Assembly (NCBI RefSeq): GCF_964355755.1
Contig: NC_092674.1
Span: 13,027,001 to 13,091,000 of the forward strand
Reading direction: 5' to 3'
Origin: Antedon mediterranea
Taxonomy: Eukaryota; Echinodermata; Crinoidea; Comatulida; Antedonidae
Length of the DNA stretch: 64,000 nt
In this document: positions 34,250 to 46,376 of the stretch, one piece after another
How positions within the stretch are numbered: position 1 is the stretch's first letter
Layout: every line of letters starts with the position of its first letter
Made by a program: the position numbers and the translations under genes
The notes under the pieces: generated by a model
What the model was told of the DNA's origin: nothing
The model's database searches: none
The model's input: only the letters and a program-made list of their open reading frames with translations

Positions 34250-37200
34250 GATTACATTCCGATTATTAGGACCTACAATGGTATGAAAACGTAAACTTAC
34301 TGTGAGTTTTTTGCACTTAAATTATAATAGTATGAGGTTAATTAGGCATATTTCAGATAACAGAATATCGGATTTTGTTTCTCAGGTTCACTCTGCAATC
34401 ACGATCTCTTTTCGCGAATTCTAATCTCACATAAATGGGCACTGAAATCATTATTAACAACATGTAAGCTTATACAGTAGGCATATATTTATATTTATTA
34501 ATTTTTTTTTTATTCTTTTACTTGGTTTCATCGTATTAATAGGCCTATTCGTGGATACTATTTAAAAAATACAAACAAAAGGTTTGTATTTTTTTACGAT
34601 GGTTTCGCTGTATACAGTAGGTTGTCTGTTTCTATCGAAACTCTCAAATCAACCTGCGGATGCTTTAAATAATGTTGCTGATGACTTTTATGATGAGTTT
34701 GAAGAATATAATGAATAATTAAAAATGAGGCGTATGCGTGATTGATTTCTATAATATAAATTCTGCAAAAGCGTTGTTTCCAGTTTTCATTGTTTAGGAC
34801 GACATATCAAGTATGTTGTTATACAGGCTATGATTGTTATTATAAAAATATGATATGAAAATAACTATTGTTGTTATGTTGTACCATGTTGTGTTGAAGT
34901 TTAACAGAACAATACATAGTTGTAATTGTTCTGCTAATTTAGTATTATTTATATATAATGTACTGTACAGTACTTTAGGTATGTTATTACCGGTTCGCCC
35001 TTTAAATTTGAAAATTAAACCATTTATTTTAATCACACTGAACTATATAGCACCCCGTATTAATAATGTTTGTAAAACTTACATTGGTTGTAAGATCCAA
35101 ATTAGCACCTGCCTTGAGTAAAATAGTGCAAACATTTGTTTTGCCATTATTTGCAGCAGAATGCAAAGGTGTCCAACCATCCTGAAATATTACAAACATT
35201 ATGTTATAGTATTTTGTCACTTTACAACAAGCTATCTAACTTGTACTAAATCAATTAGATGTCATCATGTGTAATACTAATTCAATTAAATAATTAAATA
35301 TATATATTTAAAGTATGTGCAATCAGTGCTACTAAGCGCATTTGATGATTACATTGGTTAGTTAATTATTGCAATACAAACACATACATATCAAAGTTAA
35401 TTTTTAGGTTGTTAAATTATACTGGTATGTATACTTCTTGTATCTAATTTGTAAACAAAAAACTTTGTAAGGTTAAACCATTGGACAGTGTGTGTGATAT
35501 GTGTAATATATCATGTATCTAATTTATATAAAAACAATACTATTTTTAATTAGATTTTCATTAGGCATAATGTGTATGTACCAGTTTCAGAAACGAATGA
35601 AACACGATTATTAATGAAATGTTTTCGTTCGTTCGTTTTGAATGAAGTTATAGGCCTTCAAATTCAAATGTCAATGAATACTAATATTGAAGTACCTCAA
35701 GCTCTATTCGACCTTATTGACGAACGCGTGGTTTTCGGCTGGTTGTTTACTACACTGCAACATCACATCATTCTCTCCACTTCAAAATTATGTCTAAATT
35801 ATGTTGTACTCTAACACCGTGATACTTTTAAAACATTCATGTTGTCAACAACCTACGCCAACATCGGCAAATGGGGCATCATTTGACTCGACTGCCATCC
35901 TCTCTATTCTTAAATAAACGTTTACTAAGTTTATCCAGTTATTTAACTCAAATTTGTTGTCATCTTACTTCTATCACTATGACCACACTTCAAATGAATA
36001 TCTTGAATTAGGAAATCAGCAACATTTCATCACATATGAATGGTAATTGGTTTGGTTCTTGGTTCCTAAATTGGTGTGACAATTTCTATATACAGTAGAA
36101 TCTGATAACAGACTTCCATAACTGCTGCAACATCAACATTTGAACCAGAAAACTGGATAACCACATATTCATCACGAAATGCCCTGGGTTCTTTATCATC
36201 CGTTTAACTCAGATGTAATTGGAATCATATATGGACCTCAACAGCCTGCATCCCTTGCTATCAATTGTATTCCACCCAGCCACTGGTTCAGTCACCTGGA
36301 ATTATGCACCTCAACAGCATGCTTACTAGATCAGTGCTATTAATACTGATTGGGGTATATAGGCTGGTATATTTTTTAGTTTTGCAGAAACCAGATATCC
36401 TCTAATTTGCATCAGTTTAAGATTATTATCGCTTGACTAAAATCACCAAAGTCATCAATATCATCTTGGAATTGACTAAAATCAGCATTAACCTTAAGTA
36501 CTCCACCTGAAGTAATCAACATTAAATTGCGTGACACACTTTACAAACTGCGCAATCGTTTTGTTTAATTCCGGGAACATTGATTAAATAGGCGCTGTTT
36601 AGAGAAGACATGCTATATCAATTGTATAATTGTTGAATAATTCACCTGTACTTGTTTGTCTTCTTTTAAACAACATGTTGATGATGAAGTAACAATTACT
36701 AATAACCAATGTGCCAAACAGCCAAGGAATAGACAGTTACGGTATCCAGTATCATTGTTTAATCAGATCTGTAATAATTATGTCAAGTAGGCCTATAGCC
36801 ATTACTCTAGTAGCCATGTCAACCACTTCACTTGCTGGTGGTCATGAAAAAGTGCCCTGGTATTTGCACGGTTTAAAATCTCCAATTTTGACACAGACCA
36901 AAGATATTGGGATATACATACTTCAAATAATTATGTAAGGAGACAATGTAAGTCGCTTAGTATACGAAGATATTAAACTAATTTCATCATGTAACTGTGT
37001 GTGTCGGCAATACCTTCATCACGATTATGTTGACAATAATATGTATAATTAATGTTTAGCTATACTTTGCGTCATCAATGATGTTTTCAGATTGAACTTA
37101 ATTGATTTTAAATAAATTTGAGCTCATCATTCATATAAATTATAGTGATTTCTGATTTGACAAATTTAAATTTAGATTTGCAAGTAACAGAGAAGCATTT

Positions 37201-37300
37201 CTTTTGTCCGTTGTCAGATGGTTATTGGATCTGTGTTATTGATTTCTCTAATACTTATGTAATTAACCGCTTTAAGTCACCCTGCATAGTAGGTATTAAC
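34250..37300. repeat. Duplicated intron block A (contains an ankyrin exon)
   Basis: Seen: several segments recur at 41850-44230 and 52490-54770: flanks of the ankyrin exon (CGCCCTTTAAAT...TCACACTGAA), CAGTGCTACTAAGCGC, the TAGGCCTTCAAATTCAAATG segment, CAATGTAAGTCGCTTA, CGTAAACTTACTGTGAG, and CAAGTAACAGAGAAGC (also at 50400). Order and orientation are partly rearranged; some of the second block is inverted near 43800-43960. Confidence 0.6.
35083..35181 (-). CDS. Ankyrin-repeat gene, exon
   Basis: Seen: 99 bp, 33 codons, phase 0-0, acceptor TTTCAG ending at 35182 and donor GTAAGT from 35082. It reads DGWTPLHSAANNGKTNVCTI, then LLKAGANLDLTTN: one complete canonical ankyrin repeat. It matches the exon at 41960-42058 at 24 of 33 residues, and flanking intron sequence is also similar, so the two arose by segmental duplication. 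The asparagine/threonine-rich changes do not break the fold consensus. Confidence 0.85.
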
Positions 37301-37412
37301 AATGTATTAGAACTGTCCTTTTGCGATATCTATTTTCGACTCAATGTATTTAATTTCGTTTATGAATATGAACAGTTTGTCTGTTTATTGTATTAACAAT
37401 TGTCTGTAATTT

Positions 37413-38025
37413 ACCTCCGCCAATTTACCTCCTGTTAGCAGGATTACTCAAAAAGTAATTACAAGATCTTTACCAAAATGAATAGACAGATAGATATGTG
37501 GTCAAGGATCATTCCATTAAATTTTGGGACCATTTGGGACCACAGTCCCAATTCTGGACCACTTTTTAGTATACTTTTTGTTAAAAGATAGGACAGAATT
37601 TTCCAAAAGCCGGCGAGCAGTCTTAAAGTAACAAGTAAACTGAAATTGCATTTTCTCGAGAACTACTTGTCCAAAAAACTTCCTTTTTTAGCAATCTTGC
37701 TTTGTAATTTTAAAACATAATTGAATTTAATGTGCACGTTTTTTATGCGAGTTGTTTAAAAAAACTATTTCTTTTCAAATTCACTCGTTTGATTTTCGCG
37801 TTGCTGTTCTATTGTTAGTCAACTGAAGCTATTGTTAATTGAAAGGCTTGTTACATAACCATTACACCAAACTCGCATACACATGCTTGTAATGAAATTA
37901 GCCTAAATCACAAACAGCATTAAGACACACACAAATATATATATATATTTTTTACCGGAGAAATCTTATGTAGGAGAATGTTACAGTAGGCGGAGGTATG
38001 CACTCTCGGAGTGGCTTTCTAGTTT
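37413..38025. mobile_element. ACCTCCGCC-ended non-autonomous element
   Basis: Seen: ACCTCCGCCAA at 37413 and the inverse GGCGGAGGT at 37989-37997, with GTTAGCAGGATTACTCAAAA next to the left end and TATGCACTCTCGGAGTGG at the right. I recognise this layout as an interspersed repeat that is common in many marine animal genomes. No ORF; typical length of several hundred bp. Confidence 0.55.
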
Positions 38026-38609
38026 TAGTATTAATTTGTTTAAAGTGAATCTTATGAGGGTTAGTTTTATAGGAACAATAGTACTTTTTTTAAATTTGTT
38101 AAAGCGAAATTAATAATTCCATTCCATACATTCCATTTGGAATAATACGTCATGTAAAATTAAACATTAAAGGAACGCTCATCGTTAGATCTATGTATAT
38201 GTGGGGATTAATCTAATCATGTGATAATTAAATACTGCCCCCTATAGGTGTTGCTGCCCCCAATAATTGTAACAGTCTTTTTCAAATGATTTGCTTTCTT
38301 TTGTATTCATGAACCGGTCAAGGAAGCAGATAGTTTTGTCTCTTACTTAATTAAAGATCTGATTAAAAGGTAATTACTCTACTTTATACATATATTACTT
38401 TGTTATGCATTTATAAGATTATGTTATGTTTAAGAAACATTAATGTTGTATTTTAAGATGATTGCATTCATAGGCCTAGACATTTGTTTTGGGTTAACCT
38501 TGACTCATGGAATGTGCAGTTAGGAAGCCTATTGAATAGTATTGTGTTACAATCTTTGAACTAGGATTTTATGCCATATAATGTTATAATATATACTTTT
38601 GTGATAAAC

Positions 38610-39700
38610 CTTCTTTATCATATCATATCATATATACTTTATTGTCCATTTAAAAACAGAAATGTGATTTGAAAACTGGCAAAATACAAAAATATAAAAT
38701 ACAATTTACAAAAACACACACAAAAAGTTAAGAGGCTAAAAATTGTTAAAATTAGATAAAAAATTATCGGTTACATTTTACCTTTGTACTCTGGAGTTAT
38801 ATAAGTGTATAGCATTAGGTACAAACGAGCACCTAAACCGTTTTGTTTTGGTATTAAGTGCACGTAGTCTTATGCCAGAATTCATGAGAGCAAATTGTTT
38901 GTGAAGAGGATGTGTTTCATCATCAATGATACTTTTTACTTTTTTTAACACATTTTCTTTATACAAGGATTCAACATCAGGTAAGTGCTCTCCTACTAGT
39001 CTAATTGCTCTATTTCCTATTCGATTAAGTTTAATTTTATCTTTTTGCATTGTATTACCATAAAAACAAACATTACAAAAAAGTATTACACTGAGAATTA
39101 CAGAGTTATAAAACAATTTAAGTATAGTTTTGTCAATTTGTAGGTACTTCATTTTTCTTAAAATAAACATCCTTTGGTTGGCTTTGCATGTGGCTTTATT
39201 TACATTATTTATCCAATTTAGCTTATTGTCAATTATACAACCCAGATATTTGTACTCATTTACTACTTCAATCTCATTTTCATTTATAATCAGAGGTTCT
39301 AAGGGTTCTTTAATTTTCCTAAAATCAATTTGCATTTCTTTTGTTTTCTTTATGTTTAGTTTCAGGTTGTTATTGCAGCACCAGTGATAAAAATCACATC
39401 CTAGTTGTCTATAGCTTGTTTCATCATTGCCAGTAATGTATCCAGTGATGACTGTGTCATCTGCATATTTTACTATACAACATTCATTTGAATTGGCTCT
39501 GAAACTGCTGGTGAACAGTGAAAACAACATTGGGGAGATAACAGACCCTTGTGGCGTGCCAATGCTAACAGTTCTTTTATCAGATAAAATACCGTTTAGT
39601 TTAACATACTGGAACCTTTTTGTTAAGAAATTATATATCCATGAAGTCAATGTGTCGTTTACGTTCATTTCTTTAAGTTTGCGTACTAATGAACAAAATA
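38610..39700 (-). mobile_element. 5'-truncated non-LTR retrotransposon
   Basis: Seen: a minus-strand RT ORF (39668-38778) followed by about 120 bp of 3' UTR. That UTR contains GGACAATAAAGTATATATG and ends in a short ATATGATATGATATGATA repeat near 38610-38630, a CR1/L2-style 3' end. The 5' end breaks off in the palm domain near 39700, as usual for incomplete reverse transcription. Confidence 0.8.
38778..39668 (-). CDS. Non-LTR reverse transcriptase, C-terminal part
   Basis: Seen: 296 uninterrupted residues with SIGTPQGSVISPMLFSLFTS, catalytic YADDTVITGY, the thumb block LKLNIKKTKEMQIDF, YKYLGCIIDNKLNW, and a C-terminal region ending in FVPNAIHLYNSR. That last block is a typical LINE tail. The lack of stops points to a fairly recent insertion even though the 5' part is missing. 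It would copy LINE RNA at a nicked target if complete. Confidence 0.9.
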   Translation of the reverse strand: MNVNDTLTSWIYNFLTKRFQYVKLNGILSDKRTVSIGTPQGSVISPMLFSLFTSSFRANSNECCIVKYADDTVITGYITGNDETSYRQLGCDFYHWCCNNNLKLNIKKTKEMQIDFRKIKEPLEPLIINENEIEVVNEYKYLGCIIDNKLNWINNVNKATCKANQRMFILRKMKYLQIDKTILKLFYNSVILSVILFCNVCFYGNTMQKDKIKLNRIGNRAIRLVGEHLPDVESLYKENVLKKVKSIIDDETHPLHKQFALMNSGIRLRALNTKTKRFRCSFVPNAIHLYNSRVQR

Positions 39701-40526
39701 TGTTTAGATAGATTTAGTAATGTTTAGTTTATAGGAGATAGTTTCTAGTTAACAGTTTGTATAAAATAGTTCATCCTACAGTTCACACTTGATTAATTTG
39801 TACACACGAGGCTACCATGCTCGTGATAGATCGTCATGTAGTGCGCCCTCTATTTATCATACAAAATGGCTGCGCCCATGGATTTGTTATTGTTTATATA
39901 TTTTACACAAACCTAAGATTATAACTCCTTGATTCAATGAATAGACTAAGTTTAGTATTCAAATAGTGTGAGTAAATTCCAACATGCATTTATTCTAGTA
40001 ATATAATAGTAATATTCAGGCACTTATGATGCAATTGTGTAGGTAATTAATTAGGTATTTGTATACTCTAACAAAGTATACAGAAGCTGTTTAGGTAGAC
40101 GTGCCGTTTGATGTAATAGTCGCAGTTCTCAGAGAGAATCCTTTTTATTAGAGTCGCCTGTTAAGTTGAGGTCGTTACTAAGAATTGGCTTGTATTTTAG
40201 AATATTATTTACTTTTGTTTCTCATTGTATTTATTTTGTGGTTTTCAGGACCATACTGATCTCTATTGTTATGCTAAAAACAAATTAAAACCAAATACAC
40301 CACCGGACCGTGAGAAAAGGCGTGTTTTTCCTTTTGTGTTGTCGTCCACATCCTTACATAGTAATGAGAAATATACAAACAATGATGTTTTTGTGATGTC
40401 GGTGGTGGGTGTTAGGTTTGTAATGTACGTGGCGGGGCGTTTATTAGAGGGTGGAGGTTGGATATTCCATTATTATTGGGGGAGAGGGCATTTATTCAAA
40501 TAAATGCGGTAGGCCTAATTGGTATA

Positions 40527-41398
40527 CCGTAAATCTTTTAATAGGAACCCTGGGTTATTATTCTTTGAATGTTTTTTAGGGTGGGTTACTATTATTAGAA
40601 GGAGGGTTACTATTAGAGTAGTGGGTCACGATTACTAATCTTAAATTAGGTACCTGAAAATAGTAACCCACCCCCAACATTTCCTGTCAGCAAAATAATA
40701 AAACAGTACGAATAAACTAGCCTAGAATTTCCATGCACGCGTATCCTAGGCATAAACACATTTTCGACGTTAAAAAAAATTACAGCGAAAGCTAGTAGTA
40801 GTGTAATTGTGTATAAAATTACATTTTTGAGTAACATCAGGGGCCACCATGTGCATAAACAAGTCTGGAAACCAATCACAGGGGAATGGATACAATGTCA
40901 TAAAGATGATAGAGGTGTCTACAAAGGAATTCATGAAGAGGCACTGTTGGTTGGACATGTCCAAAATGAATTATCAAGAATTCTTGCTGGATTTTTAAAA
41001 TTGAATGATAGTCATATTAACGTAGAAGTAATGGGGAAGATAGTCAGCGAACACGGTCTCTTGGTCGCTATGTCCTATGTCGCTACTTGTGGCCGAAAAC
41101 AAATCGAAAACAAATATTGATTGATGAACTGTCAAGGGGATGTATTAAAATATCCTTATTTTGAACTAAAAATGGAACAATAATTGAGACTAAGCTGAAG
41201 TACATACAAATAAGGATCATCGACATAATCACATTGTAAAAAATGGCGTTTTTAAGGAATAAATTGTGTTAAAACCAAAATAAATTTGATTTTAGTGTCA
41301 TTTTGTCAATAGTTGTTGTGACTAGGGGGTTATTATTGGAGTAGTGGGTTCTTATTATAGATTGAATTATAGGTGGGTTACTATTAGAAGATTTACGG
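40527..41398 (+). mobile_element. TA-flanked inverted-repeat element with HIRAN-like ORF
   Basis: Seen: the left end CCGTAAATCTTTTAATAG and the right end inverted, CCGTAAATCTTCTAATAG, each flanked by TA (40525-40526, 41399-41400). Subterminal GTGGGTTACTATTAG-type repeats lie on both sides (about 40580-40680, 41320-41390). The CCGTA start matches the nested element at 56215, suggesting one superfamily. Its only gene is a 104-codon ORF, so it is probably non-autonomous unless the ORF itself is the needed factor. Confidence 0.65.
40809..41120 (+). CDS. Small HIRAN-like protein inside a transposon
   Basis: Seen: 103 residues, start MYKITFLSNIRGHHVHKQVW, then TGEWIQCHKDD, LVGHVQNELSRILAGFLK and VEVMGKIV, ending GRKQIENKY. 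The R-G-H/Y-H-V-Y-K start, an x-V-G-H-x-x-x-x-L-S-R centre and a late V-x-G strand match the HIRAN-like domain found in many small invertebrate transposon-linked proteins. A short segment usually rich in H-D-x-Y-A-V is missing. HIRAN domains bind DNA ends or damaged sites; the role here is unknown. Confidence 0.55.
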   Translation: MYKITFLSNIRGHHVHKQVWKPITGEWIQCHKDDRGVYKGIHEEALLVGHVQNELSRILAGFLKLNDSHINVEVMGKIVSEHGLLVAMSYVATCGRKQIENKY

Positions 41399-41959
41399 TA
41401 TTTACTTTAAATCAAACATCAAATAATGACAATCATCAATGGGTCATTAATAAAAAACACGTTTTAAATGGCTTGCAACATGGGTCAAAGCACCCTGGGT
41501 CTCAATGGCAATGCAGTACATACAGATAGCGCGCAACCTTTTCAAACCTAACAGCAACTCAACAACTCGGGTACCATTCGGCTATATCAATTTCTGATAT
41601 AATTTTATACGCTAATTTTATAATTTTCCCTGCACAATACTTCGATGATTTTTTAATAAAATGGATTTTTTAAATTTTTTATTTATTTATTTTTTTTTTG
41701 CAGTACAATGTCATTTTGTTTAAACTACAGGCGTGGCCCGTGAAAAAAAAAGCAAAATATATGTGTCGCAAATATTGGAGGAGAGGAAAAACTATATCAA
41801 CCCGAAAATCATTTTTATACCGCGGACGGTTGTTGAAAATATGTGGTTGCTTCATTTAGATATGTTATTACTGGTACGCCCTTTAAATTGTAAAATACTT
41901 TTTAAATCACACTGAATTATATAGCACATATTATAATTATTAATTTGTGTAACACTTAC

Positions 41960-42058
41960 TTTGGCCTGAAGATCCAATGTAGCACCTGCCTTGAGCAATA
42001 CAGTGCAAACATCTGTGTGGCCGTTTTGTGCAGCCAAATGTAAAGGTGTCCAACCATC
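41960..42058 (-). CDS. Ankyrin-repeat gene, exon
   Basis: Seen: 99 bp, 33 codons, phase 0-0, acceptor TTTCAG ending at 42059 and donor GTAAGT from 41959. It reads DGWTPLHLAAQNGHTDVCTV, then LLKAGATLDLQAK, an almost perfect ankyrin consensus repeat. It is the furthest-upstream exon recognised. The next one downstream is 35083-35181, in the same phase, so splicing the two would add repeats without changing frame. Confidence 0.88.
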
Positions 42059-43541
42059 CTGAAATATTACAAACATTATGTTATAGTTTTTTTCATTCTA
42101 AACAAAGTATTATAATATTGTCCTGAAATCAATGCAATGTGATCAATTAAAAATAACGTTCTGGATTTAAATAATGCTACATTGTTAAATTAAATAAAGA
42201 TTATTAACCTCTCATGTTTTCTTTAAGATAATGTATTGTATACGTATACATCTGTCTTGCTTGTATAACTTTTATAGTACTTTATAAATGTAAAACAAGT
42301 GTTTCTTTGCCTGAAATGTAAACACTTTATCCGGTAGTGCTAACTAGTCTCAGTGTAAATGTGTTGACGAGAGGACGTTCTGCCGATAGGGGGCCAAAAT
42401 CACGTATTATGGCTATGCACAATATTTTTTTGGCGTTCCAGATAATTGTATTTTATTGTTTATGTGGTTTGGCATTATTTATGATTGTTTGACAAATTTT
42501 AAAAGTTTATATGCTTTCTCATCTTTTAAATCAAATATCAACTGTATACGTGAAGCATAATTAACAATACATTTCAGTTCCAACATATCCTTACATACTG
42601 CAATATCAAACGTGGTTCTTAATTGATATGACAATCCTTATTGCAACTTAAAAGAAGCTATACTGGTATTGGGTGCAATAGAATCTGACAAACGGCATCC
42701 TTCAATAACTGCTGTAAAATCAAGAGGGGCTAAACTTGAACCAGGACACTGGGGTAACCCCATATTCATCACGAAAGATGCCCTGGATAATTTATCATCT
42801 TGTTTTAAATAAGATGTAATTAGAATTCTATGGAGCTCAACAGCATTCTAGATATTCTAGATAAATGTCATTCATACTCATTGGGAGTAGGCTGGTTTAT
42901 TAAGCAGAAACCAGATATCCTTTGACTTGCACCAGCTTAAACTTATTATCGTTTGACCAAAATGATCAGCATTAACCTTAAAAATGGGAGCCAATAATCA
43001 AATTTCTAACGTATTACCTTGTCAACTAACTGATGAAGCGAGAATAAATTATCTAAGTAAAATTTACAAACACCTTGTTAACCTGTTTCAGGTTAAAACA
43101 TTTTTCATTTGTTTATTTATAGTCACAAAATGTAATAATATCATTGTGTTTTGGTCTGGTTGTACAATGTTTATTAAATGGAGGAGGTCTACCTGGTTTT
43201 CTCTCGCTGCGATGTATTTTTATGAGCTGGGTCAAATTCGATAGAAAAGAAACTTCCTAGCTACTAGATTCAATTTTCCTGTAAAAATGATATGATTTCA
43301 TGAAAAAAGGCCATTAGGCCTAAACATGTAAATATTTGTATCAATTGTATTGACTGGATTGGTTTGGATCACCGCTGGGATTAGTCCTGAAAGCAGAATA
43401 ATAGAGCAGGTTTATCGTATTTTTATACCGCATGCAAAAATCCTCCCTCCCTGCCTCAATTTCCGCCGCTTTATTTAGGCTTCCTCCAAAGCAATTATTG
43501 TTATTGATTATACGAATTACGTAATTAGTTCAGTAGCTTAT

Positions 43542-43598
43542 AGCAGGGAGTTGTAAAATAAAAATTATACTTGTAAAATTATTTTACAACTCCCTGCT
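43542..43598. repeat. 57-bp inverted repeat (AGCAGGGAGTTGTAAAATAA)
   Basis: Seen: AGCAGGGAGTTGTAAAATAA (43542-43561) and its perfect inverse (43579-43598) around a 17-bp spacer. Flanks are CTTAT on the left and GATAG on the right; no clear target duplication. Likely a miniature foldback element. Confidence 0.6.
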
Positions 43599-44705
43599 GA
43601 TAGTACCTTTTTAGTAGGGCAAAAAAAGACAATTCGAGCATAAGCAACACAATCCAACTAATTGGAACTGTTATTTGTAATAGTATAATTTAAATGCAGA
43701 AGTTCACAGTAAGTTCACGTCTTTGTATCACTGTTTATGTAAATTATATTAAAACATTTTTTAAGTTTCCAGATAATTGGAATGTTATCAGTTTGACAAA
43801 TTAAATTTGTCAAATCAGAAATCACTATAATGTATGACTGATGAGTTCAAGTTTAATCAGAAAATATCACTGATGACGCAAATTATAGCTAAACATTAAT
43901 TATACACATTATTGTCAACATGATCGCGTTGATGGTATTGCTGTATATGTACGTAAATATCATAGTATAGCATCTGACAAAAAACGTGAAGAAATGAGTC
44001 TATCTTCGTATACTAAGCGACTTACTTTATCTATATATATATCCCAATATATTTGGTTGGTGTCATAATGGGCGATTTTAAACTCACATAAACGGGCAAT
44101 AAAATCCTCGTTATTGAAAAAAAACAGTACTATTTTAAGCTTATACACTACAGAATATTTTAATTATCTACTTACTAATATTTATATATTGTTTTCTCTT
44201 TTTACTTGGTTGTTAGATAAATCATGTTACTGAGAAACGGCAAACATTCTAGTTTAAATTCTTTATGTTAAGTATACCCACAGATTGCACTATTTACTAT
44301 ATACTTAAATAGGTTCTCTTTTTGTACTGTGTTGAGAATAGAAAATATTTCACTTCAAACATTTCCCAAAAAAATGGTACACAACAATGAAAAAAAAAAT
44401 GTGTGTTACGTTCTTGTCACTTGAACGATTCTTGCGACTGAGTTGAACCTCGAAAATGCCGGTCAGATGTAAAAACAAGTTAAAAAGAATAAATTAGCAA
44501 TTGTCACTGCATACTCATCCATCAAACTAGCCGCCATCGAGCAAATAGTCAATTCACAGTCATTCAGATTAACAAAAAAAAATACACTTATTTTCAGGTG
44601 ATTTTTTTTTTCTTACTTAATTTTTGTTTTGTTTTATATTATTGTAGATCTTTGTTTTCTTTGTTTGTACTACTACTGTATGATGCCAGGCCAATTATAT
44701 ATTGG

Positions 44706-45100
44706 TGTCATATTATTGATGTTGTGATTCTCTGTGTTTAGAGAAGGATGCTTTAGACCAGGTCCGCCTTAATTAGCCAATCAAAATCGCATAAATTTTG
44801 GAGGGAAAATGTTATCCTCCTCTGAAGCCAAAAATTTGCATATCCAGTATAAAAGTGGAATGTAATAGGGGAGAAGAGAGAATAAGATCAGAGTAGATAA
44901 ACGGAAAGATGATAAAGAAAATATTAAGGCTTGACTGGTAGTGATAGAAAGATGTATTAATCGAATTACAAGGAATAAAAGTTCTAGTTGAGTTAAATAT
45001 ACTTTTTGTATGAGTTATCATTCAGTGACTGTGTACGTCGCGTGGAGTTATATATATACGCCTGAGAAAGCTCGGAACCAACTAAAATAAATTCACTACA
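44706..45100 (+). repeat. 5' LTR
   Basis: Seen: 395 bp from TGTCATATTATTG to CACTACA (TG...CA ends). It contains GCCAATCAAAATCGC (CCAAT box) and GTATAAAAGTGG (TATA box, about 44848), which fits a promoter. It matches the 3' LTR except for two substitutions and a 7-bp insertion present only in the 3' copy. Confidence 0.93.
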
Positions 45101-45508
45101 TGGTGACAGCGGTGAAAATTTTTGTTTAAGATACATGATTTAAGTATCACGAAGAAGAAGAAGTGACAGTGCCTACTCTACGGGCCTGTTAAATCAGTAA
45201 CCAAAAAGTTAAATGGTTACGAAGATCTGGATTCCTGACAGTTTTTATACCGTGCGTTGTTTGGATATTACAACGAAGAAGAAGTACTGTTGAGCTCAAG
45301 ACTGCTGGATATTCATCGGAGATACTGTATATATTCACCGAGGTCTGAAAGAAGAAGACTGAAGTAACAGAAGGAAGCCCAGTAAATTTGGAGAAGATTT
45401 GCAAAGCTGACTTTGTAAACTATTTTTTATTTCGAAAGTAAATTTTTGTACGGAGCGAACTTGGAACGTTGTTTGTGACTTTGAAGTAAATTAATGTCTT
45501 AGATTGTA

Positions 45509-46376
45509 TTGCAATTGAGATTAGAAGCAGATATAGAGCAAAAGAAAATAGAATCACAAGAAAGAGTGAAAATGATGGAATTAGAAAATAGGTCTAGCTA
45601 CAGTAATGCTAGGAATATAGTAGATGAAATGAAGGTAAAGGTTCCTACTTTGAAGGAATCAGATGATATTGATATATATTTTAGAACATTTGAACACTTG
45701 GCAGAAGCCACAGGTTGGGATAAGAATACGTGGTCCGCTAGGTTTAGCACCTGAACTGTCTGGTAAAGCTAGGACAGCATATGCATCCTTAACCGTAAAA
45801 GAATGTGTAGATTATGATACCTTAAAGAAGGCAATCTTAGAAAAGTATGATGTGTCCGCAGAGACCTACAGATTTAAATTTAGAAATTCAAACAGAGTTA
45901 AAGATATGTCCATCAGGGAATGGCTGAATGAGCTCTCCCATTATTTAAAATGTTGGATGAAATGGGCTAATGTAAAAGAAGATGATGCTGCAGGCATTAT
46001 TGAAATGATTATAATGGAACAGGCACTTGATAAAATGCCTGAAGATCTGAGGTTTATCTTAGAGATAAACAAGTAAATAAGAGCGATGATATGGCTATGA
46101 TAGCCGATGATTATATAGCTAATAGAGGTGGCCGTGGCTACTGGAATGCCGTAAATTCTGAAAATAAGCCTACGTATTATAAGGGCCAAGAAAATAGTAA
46201 ACCTAAGAATAGTACGACTCAGAATAACCCTGGAGCTAGGCAGCAAGGATACAATAGGTATCGCGGAAGGGGAGGCAAATTCCATAACTATGAATGGAAT
46301 GGATTAATGGCCTATGCTTTAATTGTAAGGAGAAGGGACATAAAATAGGGGATTGTCCTAAGATGGTAGCAAAAGG
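45509..46376 (+). pseudogene. Gmr1-like gag, SCAN-like capsid plus zinc knuckle, frameshifted
   Basis: Seen: an N-terminal coiled region (IEQKKIESQERVKMMELENR), then a capsid segment with YDTLKKAILEKYDVSAETY, SIREWLNELSHYLKCWM and a final EQALDKMPEDLRFIL. That last pattern strongly recalls the SCAN domain, which is known to derive from a Gmr1-like Gypsy capsid. A Gly/Arg-rich linker and a CCHC knuckle CFNCKEKGHKIGDC (46315-46356) follow. Single-base frame breaks occur near 45740, 46075 and 46300. The start codon is uncertain. Confidence 0.75.

Larger units (their letters stand above)
41850..44230. repeat. Duplicated intron block B (contains an ankyrin exon)
   Basis: Seen: a counterpart of block A at 34.2-37.3 kb. 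Shared stretches include the exon flanks, the 42690-42985 segment (ATAACTGCTG, AACCAG, ATATTCATCACGAAA, CCAGATATCCT) matching 36100-36480, and a 43800-43960 segment matching 37030-37160 in inverted orientation. Confidence 0.6.

Noticed and set aside
44812-45021. Minus-strand ORF, repeated at 50008-50283
   Set aside because: It is the antisense reading of the LTR, present in both LTR copies.
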